DNA of 64,000 nt from Neelides folsomi (Eukaryota > Arthropoda > Collembola > Neelipleona > Neelidae). This document shows positions 26,655 to 39,300 of the stretch, one piece after another; position 1 is the first letter of the stretch; each line of letters starts with the position of its first letter. The stretch covers positions 124,001 to 188,000 of the forward strand of contig JAQGBZ010000070.1 of assembly GCA_034687125.1 (NCBI GenBank), read 5' to 3'. The translations under genes were made by a program, and so were the position numbers. The notes below the pieces were generated by a model. It searched no databases and had not been told where the DNA came from. It saw nothing but the letters and a program-made list of their open reading frames with translations.

Positions 26655-27850
26655 TGCAGTATAATATGAATACAATATATGGTAGGTAGCAGGTTGGGTA
26701 GTAGGTCTGTATCTTTTAAACACAAAAATTAAGAATACAAATTCCGTAAAATGTAAACTTTCCTATAACCAAAGTGTATCTTACTTATTGTGTGAAATTA
26801 CTCTAAATGTATATTTGATTTAGACTCAATGTTAGATTAAAAACGAAAATACGTAATGTACCATTATGAATTGAGAAATATGTAATTATCAGAACATAAT
26901 AGTGTTTTGGCCAAATTTTTAATCAATGTATATCATATCGAATTATACAAAAATTTTACTTTGGTATACCATATAAGGTATAAACTAGAATTTATTTTAT
27001 TACATAGTTAGAATTTAGTTAAGCTCTCATAAAAATAATATATAATATTTGTATTCTTATTAGATTTGATGCTTTTAAATATCTTACATGTTTTTGTTTT
27101 ATACATATTGGAAGGTTCTACATAAAATGTGCCTTTTAATTGAAATTAGAGCTTAAATTGGCATTGTATACTTGTACATATTACGTATACCATAATTTAG
27201 AGATAACTAATAGTTTAAAAAAGTGAAAAACGCACCACTCGTTGCGTTATAGCACCAATGACTCTTTTAAACTATAAAGGTTTAATTATTGATAATTTTA
27301 ATAACAATTAACATAAAATTTGTATTTATTAAATACGTTTGTTTGCTATATTGCAATTTGCTGTATAATCAAATAAATAATCAATTAAAACACAAGTAAA
27401 TAAAAGTAAATATAATAGGTAGTATTGTCTAATTCTTAATAATTTTGAAAAATTATTTTCTAATATCAAGAAGCAAAGTGACACAAAAACATTCACTACT
27501 TATAGAACAATATATGAAAATAATTATTAATTATTAATTTTAAGGAATTGGAGTTGTTTTCCATATGTGAACTTTTAAACAAAGCTTTAAGAATCTAATA
27601 CCAATTACTAATTTGAAAAAGGATTTTTGACACATAAAGAAATTCCTCATTATAGTAAAGAGCGAACTGAAGTAAATTTAATAACTCTTGATGTTTGATA
27701 ATTATGTAATGAATATTTAAGTATCTATCCTACATAAAATATTTAAAAGCATAACGATTTGTATTCTCGATTTTTCTATACTTTGTATTCTTTCCGAGTG
27801 TATGCTCGCTAGTTGACTTATTCATCAGAAGCTACAAGGTTTCATTTTCT

Positions 27851-27868
27851 TTTATTGATGAGTTTATT
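27851..27868 (-). terminator. Tandem poly(A) signals for the SLC25A29-like gene
   Basis: Two AATAAA hexamers on the minus strand, 27863-27868 and 27851-27856, downstream of the stop at 28154. Confidence 0.45.
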
Positions 27869-28153
27869 ACGGAGAGTGGTTCTGGTTTGTGGTCGTAAGG
27901 ATCGGATGCGGCTAGCGAGGGTTCGAAGTCTCTTCTCTTTGATTAGATTGTGCAATACACCCAAGTGACAAATAGCCTTTATGGCCTATTTCGTAAGATA
28001 TTATTTTCCTGCGAGTCTTCTTGTGCTAATGGCCGAGGAGCGGAGGAATATATGACGTCTTATACTAAAAGTGGAGTTGCGAGTGGGAGAGATAATCTCT
28101 TAACCTTTCATCTCTCCTTCACCTGGATGAATGGACGAAGACGAAGGGGATAT

Positions 28154-31100
28154 TCAGGCAAAGCAGACGCAATCGTCAAGACAGCAGCAATGGCTTCGGA
28201 GCGCCGCTAGTTCCGAGAACCAGGCCTTAAGTGCTGCGGACACCTCCACTTTCTCATCGTCTTCTCCAAGGGGGTGGATGGGCGCATCGATGATTTCAGC
28301 CACGAGGTTTTCCTCTTGAGGAGGAAATGGACGTGTTCGGTGGGAAGGTTTGGTGGATTCCTCGACACGCCTCAGCGCTTCTGCTTCCTTCACCGCTCCC
28401 ACTATCCTGAACTTCTTCTCATCCTCCATGATCAAAGTGTCGTTGGAAGAATTCCGCCCTCCGATGGACGAAGCAGAGGGATCAAGAAGTTGGAGATAAT
28501 TTGCAGGATTCACCGTAGTGGGGCCGAGGTTGAACACGGGCAATTGACTCGCATTCTCACTCGTTGAAGCGACGTATTCAAAGCGGTAGGACGAATTGAG
28601 TGGAACGGAATTCAGAAGCTGCGTTTGGACTTGGAGAGCGTCCCAATCCAACCAGGCGGTTTCAAACCTCAGTTTACTTCGTTCTTGGAGGTCATTTGAA
28701 TTTTGACGTTGATCTGCAAGCCTGTTTTACAAATTAAATTGTTACTGCGTATCATAAGTATTAAGTATAGTATTATAATAATTTTAATGAAATTCTTGTA
28801 AGCAGTAGGTCGAGTTAATAACATAAATAAAATTTAATAACGCCATTTATATTCAATTCATTTATTATGTAATAAAAGTTAGTAGTCATATTCTCTTTTC
28901 TCTGTAATAAACTTGATAAGAACTCTAATACATTTTTGAGATATTCTTTAGGGCTCAATAAATTAGGTACATAGTTTTTTCTTGGTTTTACTTGCTTAAT
29001 TGAGCAGTGAGATGCTCTAACCTCTAATACATTTACAGCGACCGGCGACCATGAAAAATGCTATTTGCATATTTCTGTGTAAGGAATTGAAGATGTTGGA
29101 ATCTCTTTATTCTTGTATTTATGAATAAACATTGAATTTTAGAAAGATAACTAATGAATGGATATATCCTAAAATACCTTTAACTCATTGATTCATTCAA
29201 ATTCATCTATATTTTTAGCAAATAAAAAATATACAACGTATTAAGATTTCAACTTGCTTCATCTGTATGAGAAATACCGTCCCTAATTTACGCATTTAAT
29301 TATCGTCCAAATCTAATCATCAAATTTTCACGCGTATAAAAATAGGCATAACGAATGGTTCATTCACTCATAACAATGAACTCGAGTGATATCTATCAAT
29401 ACGTAATACACAGATGATAATTAAGCATCTAAATATGCCTACTCTTCATTGATCCCATTTAATGTTCTCATCAGGAAATCCTTGAGATATTTGACAAATT
29501 GAAGCGCAGTGCTCAAACGACGTTTATACAGAATGAATCATTGGATGCTTTCAAATGATTCGAAATGATACGCAATACACATAATTAGGTATACCTAGTT
29601 AAATACTACTTATACTTATATAAATATATTGGAATTATTATATATTATTAATTGTAAAATTTTTACCTCATAATCCAAGTGACAACGGTGAAGGTTGCTG
29701 CGTTGGTAGGAAAAGCTCTAATGGCAGCTGAAGAAAGCCCTCGAGAGAAAGGTTTGAGCCCTTCAGCAGCATAAGTTTTCCTAATGCAATCCAGAGCTCC
29801 TCTATATTTTCCAGTCGTATCTGACTGAAATCTAGTTTTCGCCACGTCCATAGGAAAGCAAACAATCCAAGACGCAACACCTGCCATCCCTCCAGCCAAC
29901 ATCATCCCAGCAGTTGTCACTTCCCGTCCACCTTCAAAATCAATGGAATTAGTTTTGGAAAGAAATTTCGATGATTGTGGTTACTTTTGGAGGTGAGAGC
30001 TTCATAAGTGGCAAAGTAAGTTCCAAAGGCAGGAACTTCTCTGCCCAGGGTGATGGCCCACCCTTTAAAGACTCCACGCCTCAGTCCGCCCTCTTTTTGG
30101 TAGATGCCTTTGAGGACGCTCCAGGAGCTCTGATTCCCCGACTCGTTGATCTGCATTCGGGTTTTGACCAGTTCCATAGGTGAAGTGATGACGGATTGGA
30201 CAGCCCCGGAAACGGACCCGGCCGCGAAATGAGCCCAGAGACGGTCGTTTCCAGGTTCTCCGTGAACGAGCGGACGGAGGAGGCCATAGACACCGAATAT
30301 CATCGCATTGACAGCAGCGACTCCGACGAGTGGACTTGTTATTCCTTTGTAGAGTCCAGCAATCTACCCGAGCCATGTCGGGATTCCCCAGAAGGAAATT
30401 TCACTTTGCGAACAACCACATCATCAATTACTCAATAAGTGAGCAATTTCTAAAAACATTCAATCCACTTTCTCCACATACCGATTCCTGCCTTGCTATC
30501 TCAGAAAGGCAATGGAATGTCCCACGGTATTTTAAGTTATCCCCACTTTGCATCTGGATCCGGACCTAAATTAAAACAAAATATTCTTTTATTATCTATT
30601 TTAAATTTATTTATCCATATTTATTCCGAAGCTATTGCGCATCAATTTTAATAGTTTTTTAGGTTTGTACTGATAGATCATTTTTCTATATACTCATGCA
30701 AAGCTAACTGAAACTGATATGAAGAATTATGCGAAATGAAATACGTTAAGATTATATGATATTATATAAGTATGCATCAAATGTTTACATAATGTTTCTT
30801 TAAATCATCGATAAAAAAGTTAAATGATGTAAAACTATGAATTATCAATAAACTTATTAAAGTTTTGCAATAGGAGGATGAACTCTTCATTTTACATAAA
30901 GATTACACATGTCATGAATAACTGATAATCAATAATTAAGAGATATTTAACTAATAATGTTCATAACATTTTTTTCAGAATTTACTGAGCAATCAATAAA
31001 ATTCTTTCATGATCATTTTATGAATCCATAAAACCCTACTTTGTTCGCTTTGTTACATTATATTTACATAAATCTTCAAATTCTTAACATTTATCAGTTT

Positions 31101-31903
31101 GAACCTGATGACTTCTCCTTAATTTTTTAAACTCTTATTGATATAAAGTACTAACACGTGTACTAACAAGATTATTCATAAGATTATTCTAATGTGTTAA
31201 GTAGCTTCGTAATTAAAATTAAATTATTTAATTGAAACTTTAAACAATCATTTTTTTATTTATTGCTTTAAACTGTTACTAAAATACCATACATTGCATA
31301 ATTATACAATCCATTATTCATTATAAAATTATTGAAAACTATAAATATCGAACTTTTAAGAACTTTAACCCTTATAAATGTTTGCCATTACTAATCGTTA
31401 TGTATTAAGCTAAGCTATTAAATTAATGAAGGACAAATAAGAAAGTTAATATACGATAAGCACACATGCTCAATAAATGTTAAATGTACTTTGGCCAGAC
31501 CGACAAAAATTGGGATATAAATTCATAAATCTTACAGTAGATCTTCAAATAGAATCATAGCCAAGCCACATTTATTGTTATAAAGATGTAGAAAATACCT
31601 TATTTTAAATAAATAGCAAGATGTCTTTATACTTTATATAAGCTTATTAACTGTGGATTGCCTTGATGTTTTAAATACATTGAGTGAACATACCTTAACA
31701 GTGTCCAAAGGATGTCCGACTATGACACCAGTCAACCCTTAGAAAATATATCACACTTGTTTAAAATCAATAAACATAAATGCCCACGTAACCAATATAT
31801 TGGTATAAGTGCACACTGTAACGACTACTTTGTAATTGTATAAACAAATTATAAACATTTATAACTCACCTCCGACACATCCGGCAAAGAAATCAAGAGC
31901 CAT
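28154..31903 (-). CDS. SLC25A29: Mitochondrial carrier, SLC25A29-like basic amino acid transporter, with long C-terminal extension
   Basis: Inner-membrane carrier of the family that moves arginine, lysine or related substrates. Exons: 31903-31870, 31737-31694, 30565-30482, 30363-29985, 29931-29667, 28721-28154; 457 residues. The start MALDFFAGCVGG matches human SLC25A29. Three repeats carry the signature Px[DE]xx[KR]: HPLDTVKVR, SPMELVKTR and FPMDVAKTR. Other matches include YRGTFHC, GLYKGITSP and RAFPTNAATFTVVTW. The carrier fold is complete at residue 269 (TWIMR). If the donor after ATGAG is ignored, translation stops at once (TAA, 29665-29663). If it is spliced in phase to the acceptor at 28722, a 188-residue acidic Ser/Asn/Glu-rich tail is added, ending in a Cys cluster (HCCCLDDCVCFA). 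Vertebrate SLC25A29 has a shorter tail. The carrier core is certain; the tail is inferred from phase and strand. Confidence 0.9.
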
Positions 31904-33183
31904 ATTGATCAGATTGAACTCACAAATTTAGTTAAAGAAAATTGAAAACACAACTAATTTCGAACAGAAGGGGTTGTTCAGTACAATTTAGCAGAAGTTA
32001 GTGAAACGGTTTTGAAAGATTTAAACGTTTAATTTAAGCTACAATGTGTCGTGTTGAATTTAACGTGTTGAAAAGATAAAATAAATAAAATTAAAAGACG
32101 ATAATTTGAACTAAAAGGTGAACTAGCTAAACATGTAGAGATTCGGATACATACAAGATGTAAATTATAGGATCCGAAAGGGGGAAAAGATCACCTGGAA
32201 AGATGTATTGAGGTAAAAGAGTAAAATGGACACTCGTCGAGGATAATAATCCTGGGGTAATTAGTCTCTAAGTAAAAAATTAATGGAGGCATTCGGAACT
32301 CGCCCTCCACATTCATATCGTATTATGGTTGTGGAAATTTTCAGTTTGGAAGGTAAATAAATACAATAATTGAGTATTTAATGAGAATATATAAATGAGC
32401 CAAAACTTGCCCAAATAACTTATTAGAGACTCAAATGATAAGGAGTTGATAGGACAAGATGGAGAATTAGTAGAAAGTGTAGAAAGGATCAAGTGATCTA
32501 AGAGAAACTGTGAAGACGATTAAGGGAAGACTCCAAAGACGCTCCCAAGTTGAGCTGGACAGAGTTATATAGTCGGGAGTGAGTAGTCGGAATTGAGATT
32601 AATATAACTTTAAGCTCTCTTATTATTGGTAGTTGACCAGGAGCTGAATGAATGATATTTATTGAACGAAGATATAGAATGAGGCCACTCATACAATATG
32701 AGACGATGACGGGGGATCTTTCCAATATGTACAAATGTCAAAGGGGAAATAACACTCGAGTATATGATATGACCAACACCACCCGATGCTGAAGAAATAC
32801 GAGAGAAAAATATTTAAAAGATAATATAGTCCTAATGATAGTAAAGAAGGGGCAAAGTTCAGCTCAATATCGCCGAATGGTCCAGCTCTCAAGATCCTTT
32901 GACGTACTAAAGCCACGTAGGGCCGGGAAACTAGCCTTTGATGGTCAACAGTGGACGAAGGGCGAGGAGAGAGTGATAGAGAAGGACAAAGTTGTTTTAA
33001 TATACTCACACGATGGAAAATATTTCTATTATTCCAGGAGGAAAATAAAAATATTTTAGTTCCTTATCATATGTATCATGTACACTGAAGATGATCCAAA
33101 CTGGTCTCACGAGTTCCAACGATCGTAAATAAATTTTCCAAAAAAATATTTTGGTTCTATGTTCGTTCCTGTACAATTTTGAG
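31904..33183. other. Upstream flank of the carrier gene
   Basis: Carries the presumed leader and promoter of the SLC25A29-like gene on the minus strand. A less AT-rich block at 32830-33010 has overlapping ORFs on both strands (32689-33009 minus, 32835-33059 plus), neither recognisable; it may be a non-coding leader exon or a promoter region. Confidence 0.45.
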
Positions 33184-33191
33184 TATATAAA
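33184..33191 (+). promoter_or_regulatory. TATA box upstream of a small ORF
   Basis: TATATAAA lies 44-51 nt before the ATG at 33235, which places a start of transcription near 33215 and gives a very short leader. Confidence 0.45.
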
Positions 33192-33234
33192 TGAAAAAGA
33201 GAACGCGTGGTTGAGTGAATAAATACGAAGAATT

Positions 33235-33420
33235 ATGAAGATTTTAGTCAGTACGACTACACTTTTTCTTCTATTACCTGTTTATATCTTAAAAGACGCA
33301 TATGAATGGGCAAATTTCAATTTGATATCCTTGCCAAGTTTAATAAAATTGAGTATTCGCTTTAATAAATGTCATTTAAAGGAAAAAACTCAATGTGGAT
33401 ATAAGATATTATACTTGTGA
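33235..33420 (+). CDS. Candidate small secreted peptide ORF (unrecognised)
   Basis: A 61-codon ORF. It opens MKILVSTTTLFLLLPVYILK, a Lys followed by a hydrophobic run typical of a signal peptide, and has two Cys in its second half (NKCHLKEKTQCGY). A TATA box lies at the expected distance upstream. No family recognised. A further Cys-containing open stretch follows at about 33400-33520 in another frame, so the locus may be a decayed or differently spliced gene; I do not propose how they relate. It could equally be chance in AT-rich DNA. Confidence 0.3.
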   Translation: MKILVSTTTLFLLLPVYILKDAYEWANFNLISLPSLIKLSIRFNKCHLKEKTQCGYKILYL

Positions 33421-34880
33421 GAAGAATTTGCAAAATCCGCCATTTAAATCAACTACTCCAATCAACATTAAACAAGTTTGCGTAAACGATATTACTCTTC
33501 TAAAGGATCGATTATAAAGTAAGTGACGTCGGATAAAATGAATTAAGTTCAAGATACGTACAAAATAAAATAGAATCTTTCAGTCTGTTGCATCCGCCTC
33601 TTTCTGGTTGAATCTTATAAATAGTAAACCAATTTAAAATCGGTATACTTAAAATATTTATTACATGTAAACACGATAAGTTTGGCCATTTTTGAAACGT
33701 GATACATGTATTTGAATGCATTATAAAACGAGTATCATATCTTACATTGTGCGCATACTGATGATTAAGATATTTATTACATAATATGTGCTACACATAA
33801 GTATAAATACATACTATTATATTATGTAGTATCAACATAGTAGAACACACCATTAGTACAGATACCACTGTAAAATATTTATGTATGTAATGTAATTATA
33901 ATAATTATTGTGTTATTTATTAAATTAAATGTCTAATAAGATAATTTTTATATCGATTCTTGTGGTTTTTCAATTCACTTTGATGCATCGATCATGTTAT
34001 GGAATACAAGAAACAAAGTACCATAAACTGATATGTAATTAATATAAATTAAAATAGTCATTATGATAAGTTTTTGTAAAGTTTTCCTAACTTCTTAAAA
34101 GATGAATCAGGCTCTCATCTTTAAATAGTCCCAGAGTGAACCCAATTGATAAGATTCACAAGGTGTAAACTGTTCTTTTAAAGTTAATCCAAAACTAAAC
34201 CGTTCTAAAAAATCCACACTTTATCAATTTATCACCAATCTGGTTGACTCGTTCATATTGCTAAACTTATTATTTAATGTTCATCTTATCGTCAAAGGTC
34301 GGGTTGCGCTCGATAATTTCCAGTTCAAACTGCTTTGACAATGCTATGTACTTTCTTGAAGACATCCAAATTACATATTAAATATCACTTCATTGATTTT
34401 CTATTTACAAATAAATGAGTGATACAAAGTAAACCATATAAAAAGTCAAGTACAGCTGCACAACTCTGAACATGCATAAAACAAATAAAGAGTCTGCTTT
34501 TGAAGGACTTTGCTCCAGTCATAAAAGTTCGGAGATCAATCGTTAATAAATTAATAAGCGTGGAGTAGGAAATATAATATAGATTTTTATAAGTCTACCA
34601 TAATTAATAATTGCATAAATAAAAGAATAAAGAACCAACTTGCAAAATTAGTGTTTCTTGTGTTTATTTTATAGCTTATCGATTTCAATATAACTCACTT
34701 TACATTAACATGTTCACTTTTATTTAAAACATTTCTCATTTATTGTCAATGAACTCGGGTTGTTGATTTCTTGCATGAAATGGTTTTATAGATTATATAA
34801 TAATACTGTTATAATTAACAAACTTGCACGGTTTAGCGTAAAGGATTATTGTAATTTATTATTGTATGCATAATAATAAT
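33421..34880. other. Intergenic, AT-rich, upstream of numb
   Basis: No coding exon or recognisable repeat seen. A minus ORF at 33512-33721 has no known domain. Confidence 0.55.
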
Positions 34881-35036
34881 ATTTATAATGCGGAATTGCA
34901 TCTTAACCAGCATGTTAATGTTAGCATTGAACGTTGTTGGGTTGAATCTTGTGTCTGTCTCTTTGATCTGTGGATTTTTGCTTTGTTAGAAATAGGGAGG
35001 AAGAGGAACGCGGATCTCATGGGGGTCTGAAGTTTA

Positions 35037-35047
35037 AAGATGGCGGG
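35037..35047 (+). promoter_or_regulatory. YY1/Pho-like core-promoter motif at the numb leader
   Basis: AAGATGGCGGG matches the AANATGGCGGC type element often found near transcription starts of TATA-less genes. It lies at the left edge of the less AT-rich numb leader block, on the same strand. It also contains an ATG that opens an upstream reading frame ending before 35200. Confidence 0.35.
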
Positions 35048-35358
35048 CCAGGTGATTCTATCCATTTGTTCACCTCACCCTCCCTTTTCGCAAGTTTGTT
35101 CGCCTTCGCCTTTGATCGCCGCTCCTTGTTCCTCAGTCTCGCTCCCGCATCGGGTGACTTTCACGGGCTCTGACTCCCTCCACCCTTAGTCAACATGAGC
35201 TGAGCTCGGCGACCCTCATCAACGCTCATCAATTTCGCGTCCCCAGAGTCCTTGAGACATCGCAAATTCCCTCTCCTTCCAATACACCCAGAACAATGGG
35301 ATACAATCTCGACACCTGTATTTATTCTTAATTTGCATCTCAGATTCCTCAACTTAAG
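35048..35358 (+). other. Probable 5' non-coding exon of numb
   Basis: A GC-richer block ending in a good donor AAG/GTATGTCC at 35358/35359. The next acceptor in order is TTTAATAG at 36387, just before the numb coding start, which would give a 1.0-kb leader intron. The exon carries a strong-context ATG (A at -3, G at +4) at 35296 opening an 11-codon upstream ORF ending at 35331. The left edge of the exon is not defined. Confidence 0.5.
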
Positions 35359-36398
35359 GTATGTCCACATCCCATTCCACTTTTTCTTATTATCATACCT
35401 ATTTACTTAATTATAAATAGCTATCCTTATTTAATATATAATTATTTCTTCTAGAAAGTGGTTGTTTACTAATTTTGTGTTATTGTATTTAAGAATTCAA
35501 AAATATTATAGATTAACATTGAAGGGACCTAAAATAGTAAATAGATTCATAATTTAGCTTCGAGCTTGGTATTCATGAACATATTGTAAACATTCACACT
35601 GCCAATATATTACCTCTATTATGTAAATGCTAAATCATATGTATAGAGTGAACAATATCATCCTCTATTATGATGATATATTTACTTCCTTGATAATTTT
35701 ATCATACATATATCCAATATATTCTTAGATTTTGAATATTGATTTTTGATTTTTAATCAGCCATTAGCATGAACATTTACCTCTAACACGATACTGTTTT
35801 ATTGTATTGATTATTAAGACTTATGAATACTATTAAATATTATTAGAATGTGTACTTATTATAAGTACTTCTCTAAATAATATTTATATTTGGTTTCAGT
35901 ATCTTTTATTACATAAAACTGAAGAGATAACAATAAAAAATCAAATAATGGGCATAGGAAATTGATATTAGGCTCTTGTGATTAGTTTTCTTTACCCAGC
36001 GCATCAATGTTTGTTATTTTGATGTGGGTCAAAATTTGAAGCAATAATAAGTAAATATAATAACTGGCCATCGGGTTCTCTCATGTAATTAATTATCTAA
36101 AGGATCTCTATCGTATTCAATCCAGCTCTGACAATGAGACTGACTGAGAGATTCTGAAATAACAGAAGAGTTGTTTTCTACAATGACTTTTGTGTGTACT
36201 ATTATCATTTGCCCACATAGGATTTCAATTAACAGATGTAAATAAATAACAACCTTGAATGAAAAGCTGGTCATAGAGGAAAACACATTCCAAAGTGAGA
36301 TTTGAGCACTTTGTGTGCTCAGCCCACTTCATTTCACGGTTTGCCCTTTTTCTAATGGAAATTTTGTTTGGATTGTATATTTAATAGGGAAGTGGAAG

Positions 36399-39300
36399 AT
36401 GCAGCGAATGGACCGTCTGAGACGTTCCCTCCGGGACTCGTTTCGAAGGAAGAGAGACTCGCCGGAAAGCAGCAAACCCCACCAGTGGCAAGCGGACGAG
36501 GAAGCCGTCAGGGTTGGCAACTGCTCATTTCATGTCAAAGTGAGTTTTATAAACTCTTCCTCTCTTGATTGGGTTCAAGGGCTTCTCCCCGCATTCTCCA
36601 AGAATACCGAGAGGGAAAGGAGAAATGCACATTAAATTTAATACCTCCCCTTTTATGTTCCAATATATTGGTTCAGTTGATTATTGATTTCTTCCGCTAT
36701 GATTCCAAATCCCTTGAATTATCAACCTTTTTATCCTCTATGTTGTATAGCTAAATTATATTATACCTCCCATCTAAGGTAAACAATTCCTCCCCTTATC
36801 TAAATTGAAAGTGTTGATAGTGGAGGGCTATAGAGTTAAAGGGCAATATATTTATATATGTGAGTTGGAAAGCAATGAGCATGAATCTTGGAAAGCTCTC
36901 GTATATTATTCCGGACGCAAGAAGTTTGGCGAATAAATATTTAACGAGAAGTTGGTATGAAGGGAAATGGTGAATGTATTTTAATTATGCCTTCTTTTTT
37001 CATTTCTTTAGTATCTTGGGTGTGTGGAGGTGTACGAGAGCCGAGGGATGACTGTATGCGAAGAAGCTATGAAAGTCTTGCGGGTAAGAATTGTTTTTTG
37101 GCGGAGGAAATGAGTATGAGTTTATTATTCACCAAACTAAAATACAGACGGATTTATGGACGAGAACAATTTAACTAAAAGTTGAATGTAATATATGTAG
37201 TCCGCACCACACCTTCACATCTACCTTCCATCTTAATAATTGTCTTTGTCCTCCAAATCCATTCTGATGTTGAAGGTTTAAGAGTAATTATGGGAAAACG
37301 TTCATTTCCTTCCATGTAAATCTCATTGTTTTTACTGGGAGGAAATGGCCTGGAGTAACACTTACTTAAACAAGGAGCAGCTTAACTTAAAACCTTTTTA
37401 CGTCTACAGGCTTCGAGGAGGCGTCCCGTCAGATCGATTTTGTACATTTCTGGCGACGGGCTTCGTGTTTGTGAAGACGATACAAAGGTTTGATAAAGAA
37501 CGGATTTATACGATGCATGTTTGTTAAACTACAATAACTATTTAGTTCTGTATATTAATTAGCACTAAAAATTTTGATGAATTACTTCTTAATCGTATAA
37601 ATAAAATCCTAAAATCATTTTATTTTATCTTTGATTTTATGCGATTTACCTATTATACCTAAATACGCATTTATTTTTGTTTTTCTACCTATAAACTTAA
37701 ATTCAATCTTTGGTACTTTGTGTTAATGTTTTAAATTCTCACTGAAAACCTTAAAGAATCCTTGAGATTTTGGGATTGAATTAATTTATCAAGATAGGGC
37801 AATGTTTTTTGCTTCATTTTTTACCTTGAACCGGGTTTAAATAGATTCGTGCGTGACGATGAATATTTTATGTCTTTTAGGGGTTAATAGTCGATCAAAC
37901 TATCGAAAAGGTGTCTTTCTGTGCTCCGGACAAAAACCACGAGCGCGGGTTTTCATACATTTGTCGTGATGGAACAACTCGAAGATGGATGTGTCACGGA
38001 TTTCTCGCCGTCAAAGACTCGGTGAGCATAATTTCCTCATTACTTTTTACCTTAAAACCTGGAAAAATAATAATATTCCCTAAATTGGCACTGAAATGTT
38101 AAAAAGAAGCAATTTAAGTTCGCGATCAAATAGTCGGTACGTTAATTGAATAAAAAAATTGTTTTTTAGGGAGAGCGACTTAGCCATGCCGTTGGCTGCG
38201 CATTTGCAGCATGTTTGGAGCGGAAGCAAAGAAGAGAGAAAGAATGCGGCGTGAGTATGACTTTCGATCCGAAGACTTCCACGTTTACGCGATCAGGCAG
38301 CTTCCGTGTGAATTCAATTACCGATTCAAAATCTTCTTCTTCGACTTCTCCTCCTCTTGGGATTGACAATTCCGGATCGAACAATCGGCCTGTCCACAAT
38401 ACACATGCTATTGAACGACCTCATGCTCCAGTCAAAATGCTGGAACGTCAAGGATCCTTCCGAGGATTCTCGCAGCTTGCTAATCAATCACCTTTCAAAC
38501 GGCAGCTCTCACTGAGACTTTCCGACCTCCCGTCCAACCTACAACGGACTCATCAAAATTCAATTGATATTTTTACGAATAACAATGTGACAATTCCACC
38601 ACTCATTCCTCCAGGTAAAATATATTCTTAATGTTCACTCCTTAAGTTTTCCAAGTTCTAAGTTATTATTAGTAAAACATGCGATACAATGTTGAACTAA
38701 TGCTCAAACATTGCTAATTTTCAAGCCAAAATGTCATGCTTGATTTACGTCATGAGTCATGTGTACGTGAATTAAATTGGTCTGGTATCAGCATTAACTT
38801 AATGATGTATTTTTTTCCAATAGTGAATGCAAGTCCGACTCCACCTCCTCGTACTCAACGAAATCGTTTGCATTCCTTACCAACGAATTCTCTCGCAGGT
38901 TTGTTACAAACTGTAAAACAGTAAACTACTTAACTTCCAAATCCCCTTTGTTCACATTCTTGCATATTGTGAAAGTGTAAATAATTACTTTGACTCTATA
39001 TGAGTGTGTGTGTGTGTGTGTGTATGTCCCGCATTTATGTTATCTTTCCGTCAAAAACTCACGTGCTAACATTTAACTCATTTTACAGGCCATATTACGA
39101 GCACTATTCCTGAGAGTAACAGCTTGAATGGATCAGGAGATTCTGTGAATAATACGTCTGTGCTCAAGATTGAAAATAAAGATTTAGTATCTGAGTTGTG
39201 TCAACAAATGACACAAGGCCTATCTTTACTTGTTGCGAACCATGATGACAATTTAAAGGTGAGTATATATTCTTTATACTAATTGTATAATTGTGTGAAA

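Larger units (their letters stand above)
26537..28153. other. Convergent intergenic stretch between WSD1-like and SLC25A29-like genes
   Basis: Plus-strand AATAAA at 26649-26654, 113 nt past the acyltransferase stop, and two minus-strand AATAAA at 27851-27856 and 27863-27868, about 290 nt past the carrier stop. The middle is AT-rich without recognisable exons. The plus ORF at 27950-28210 is antisense to the carrier 3' end and is not called. Confidence 0.6.

Noticed and set aside
27950-28567. Plus-strand ORFs opposite the carrier's last exon
   Set aside because: Antisense shadows of the open minus-strand exon.
32689-33059. 106-codon minus and 74-codon plus ORFs facing each other
   Set aside because: No recognisable protein on either strand; more likely a leader or promoter region.
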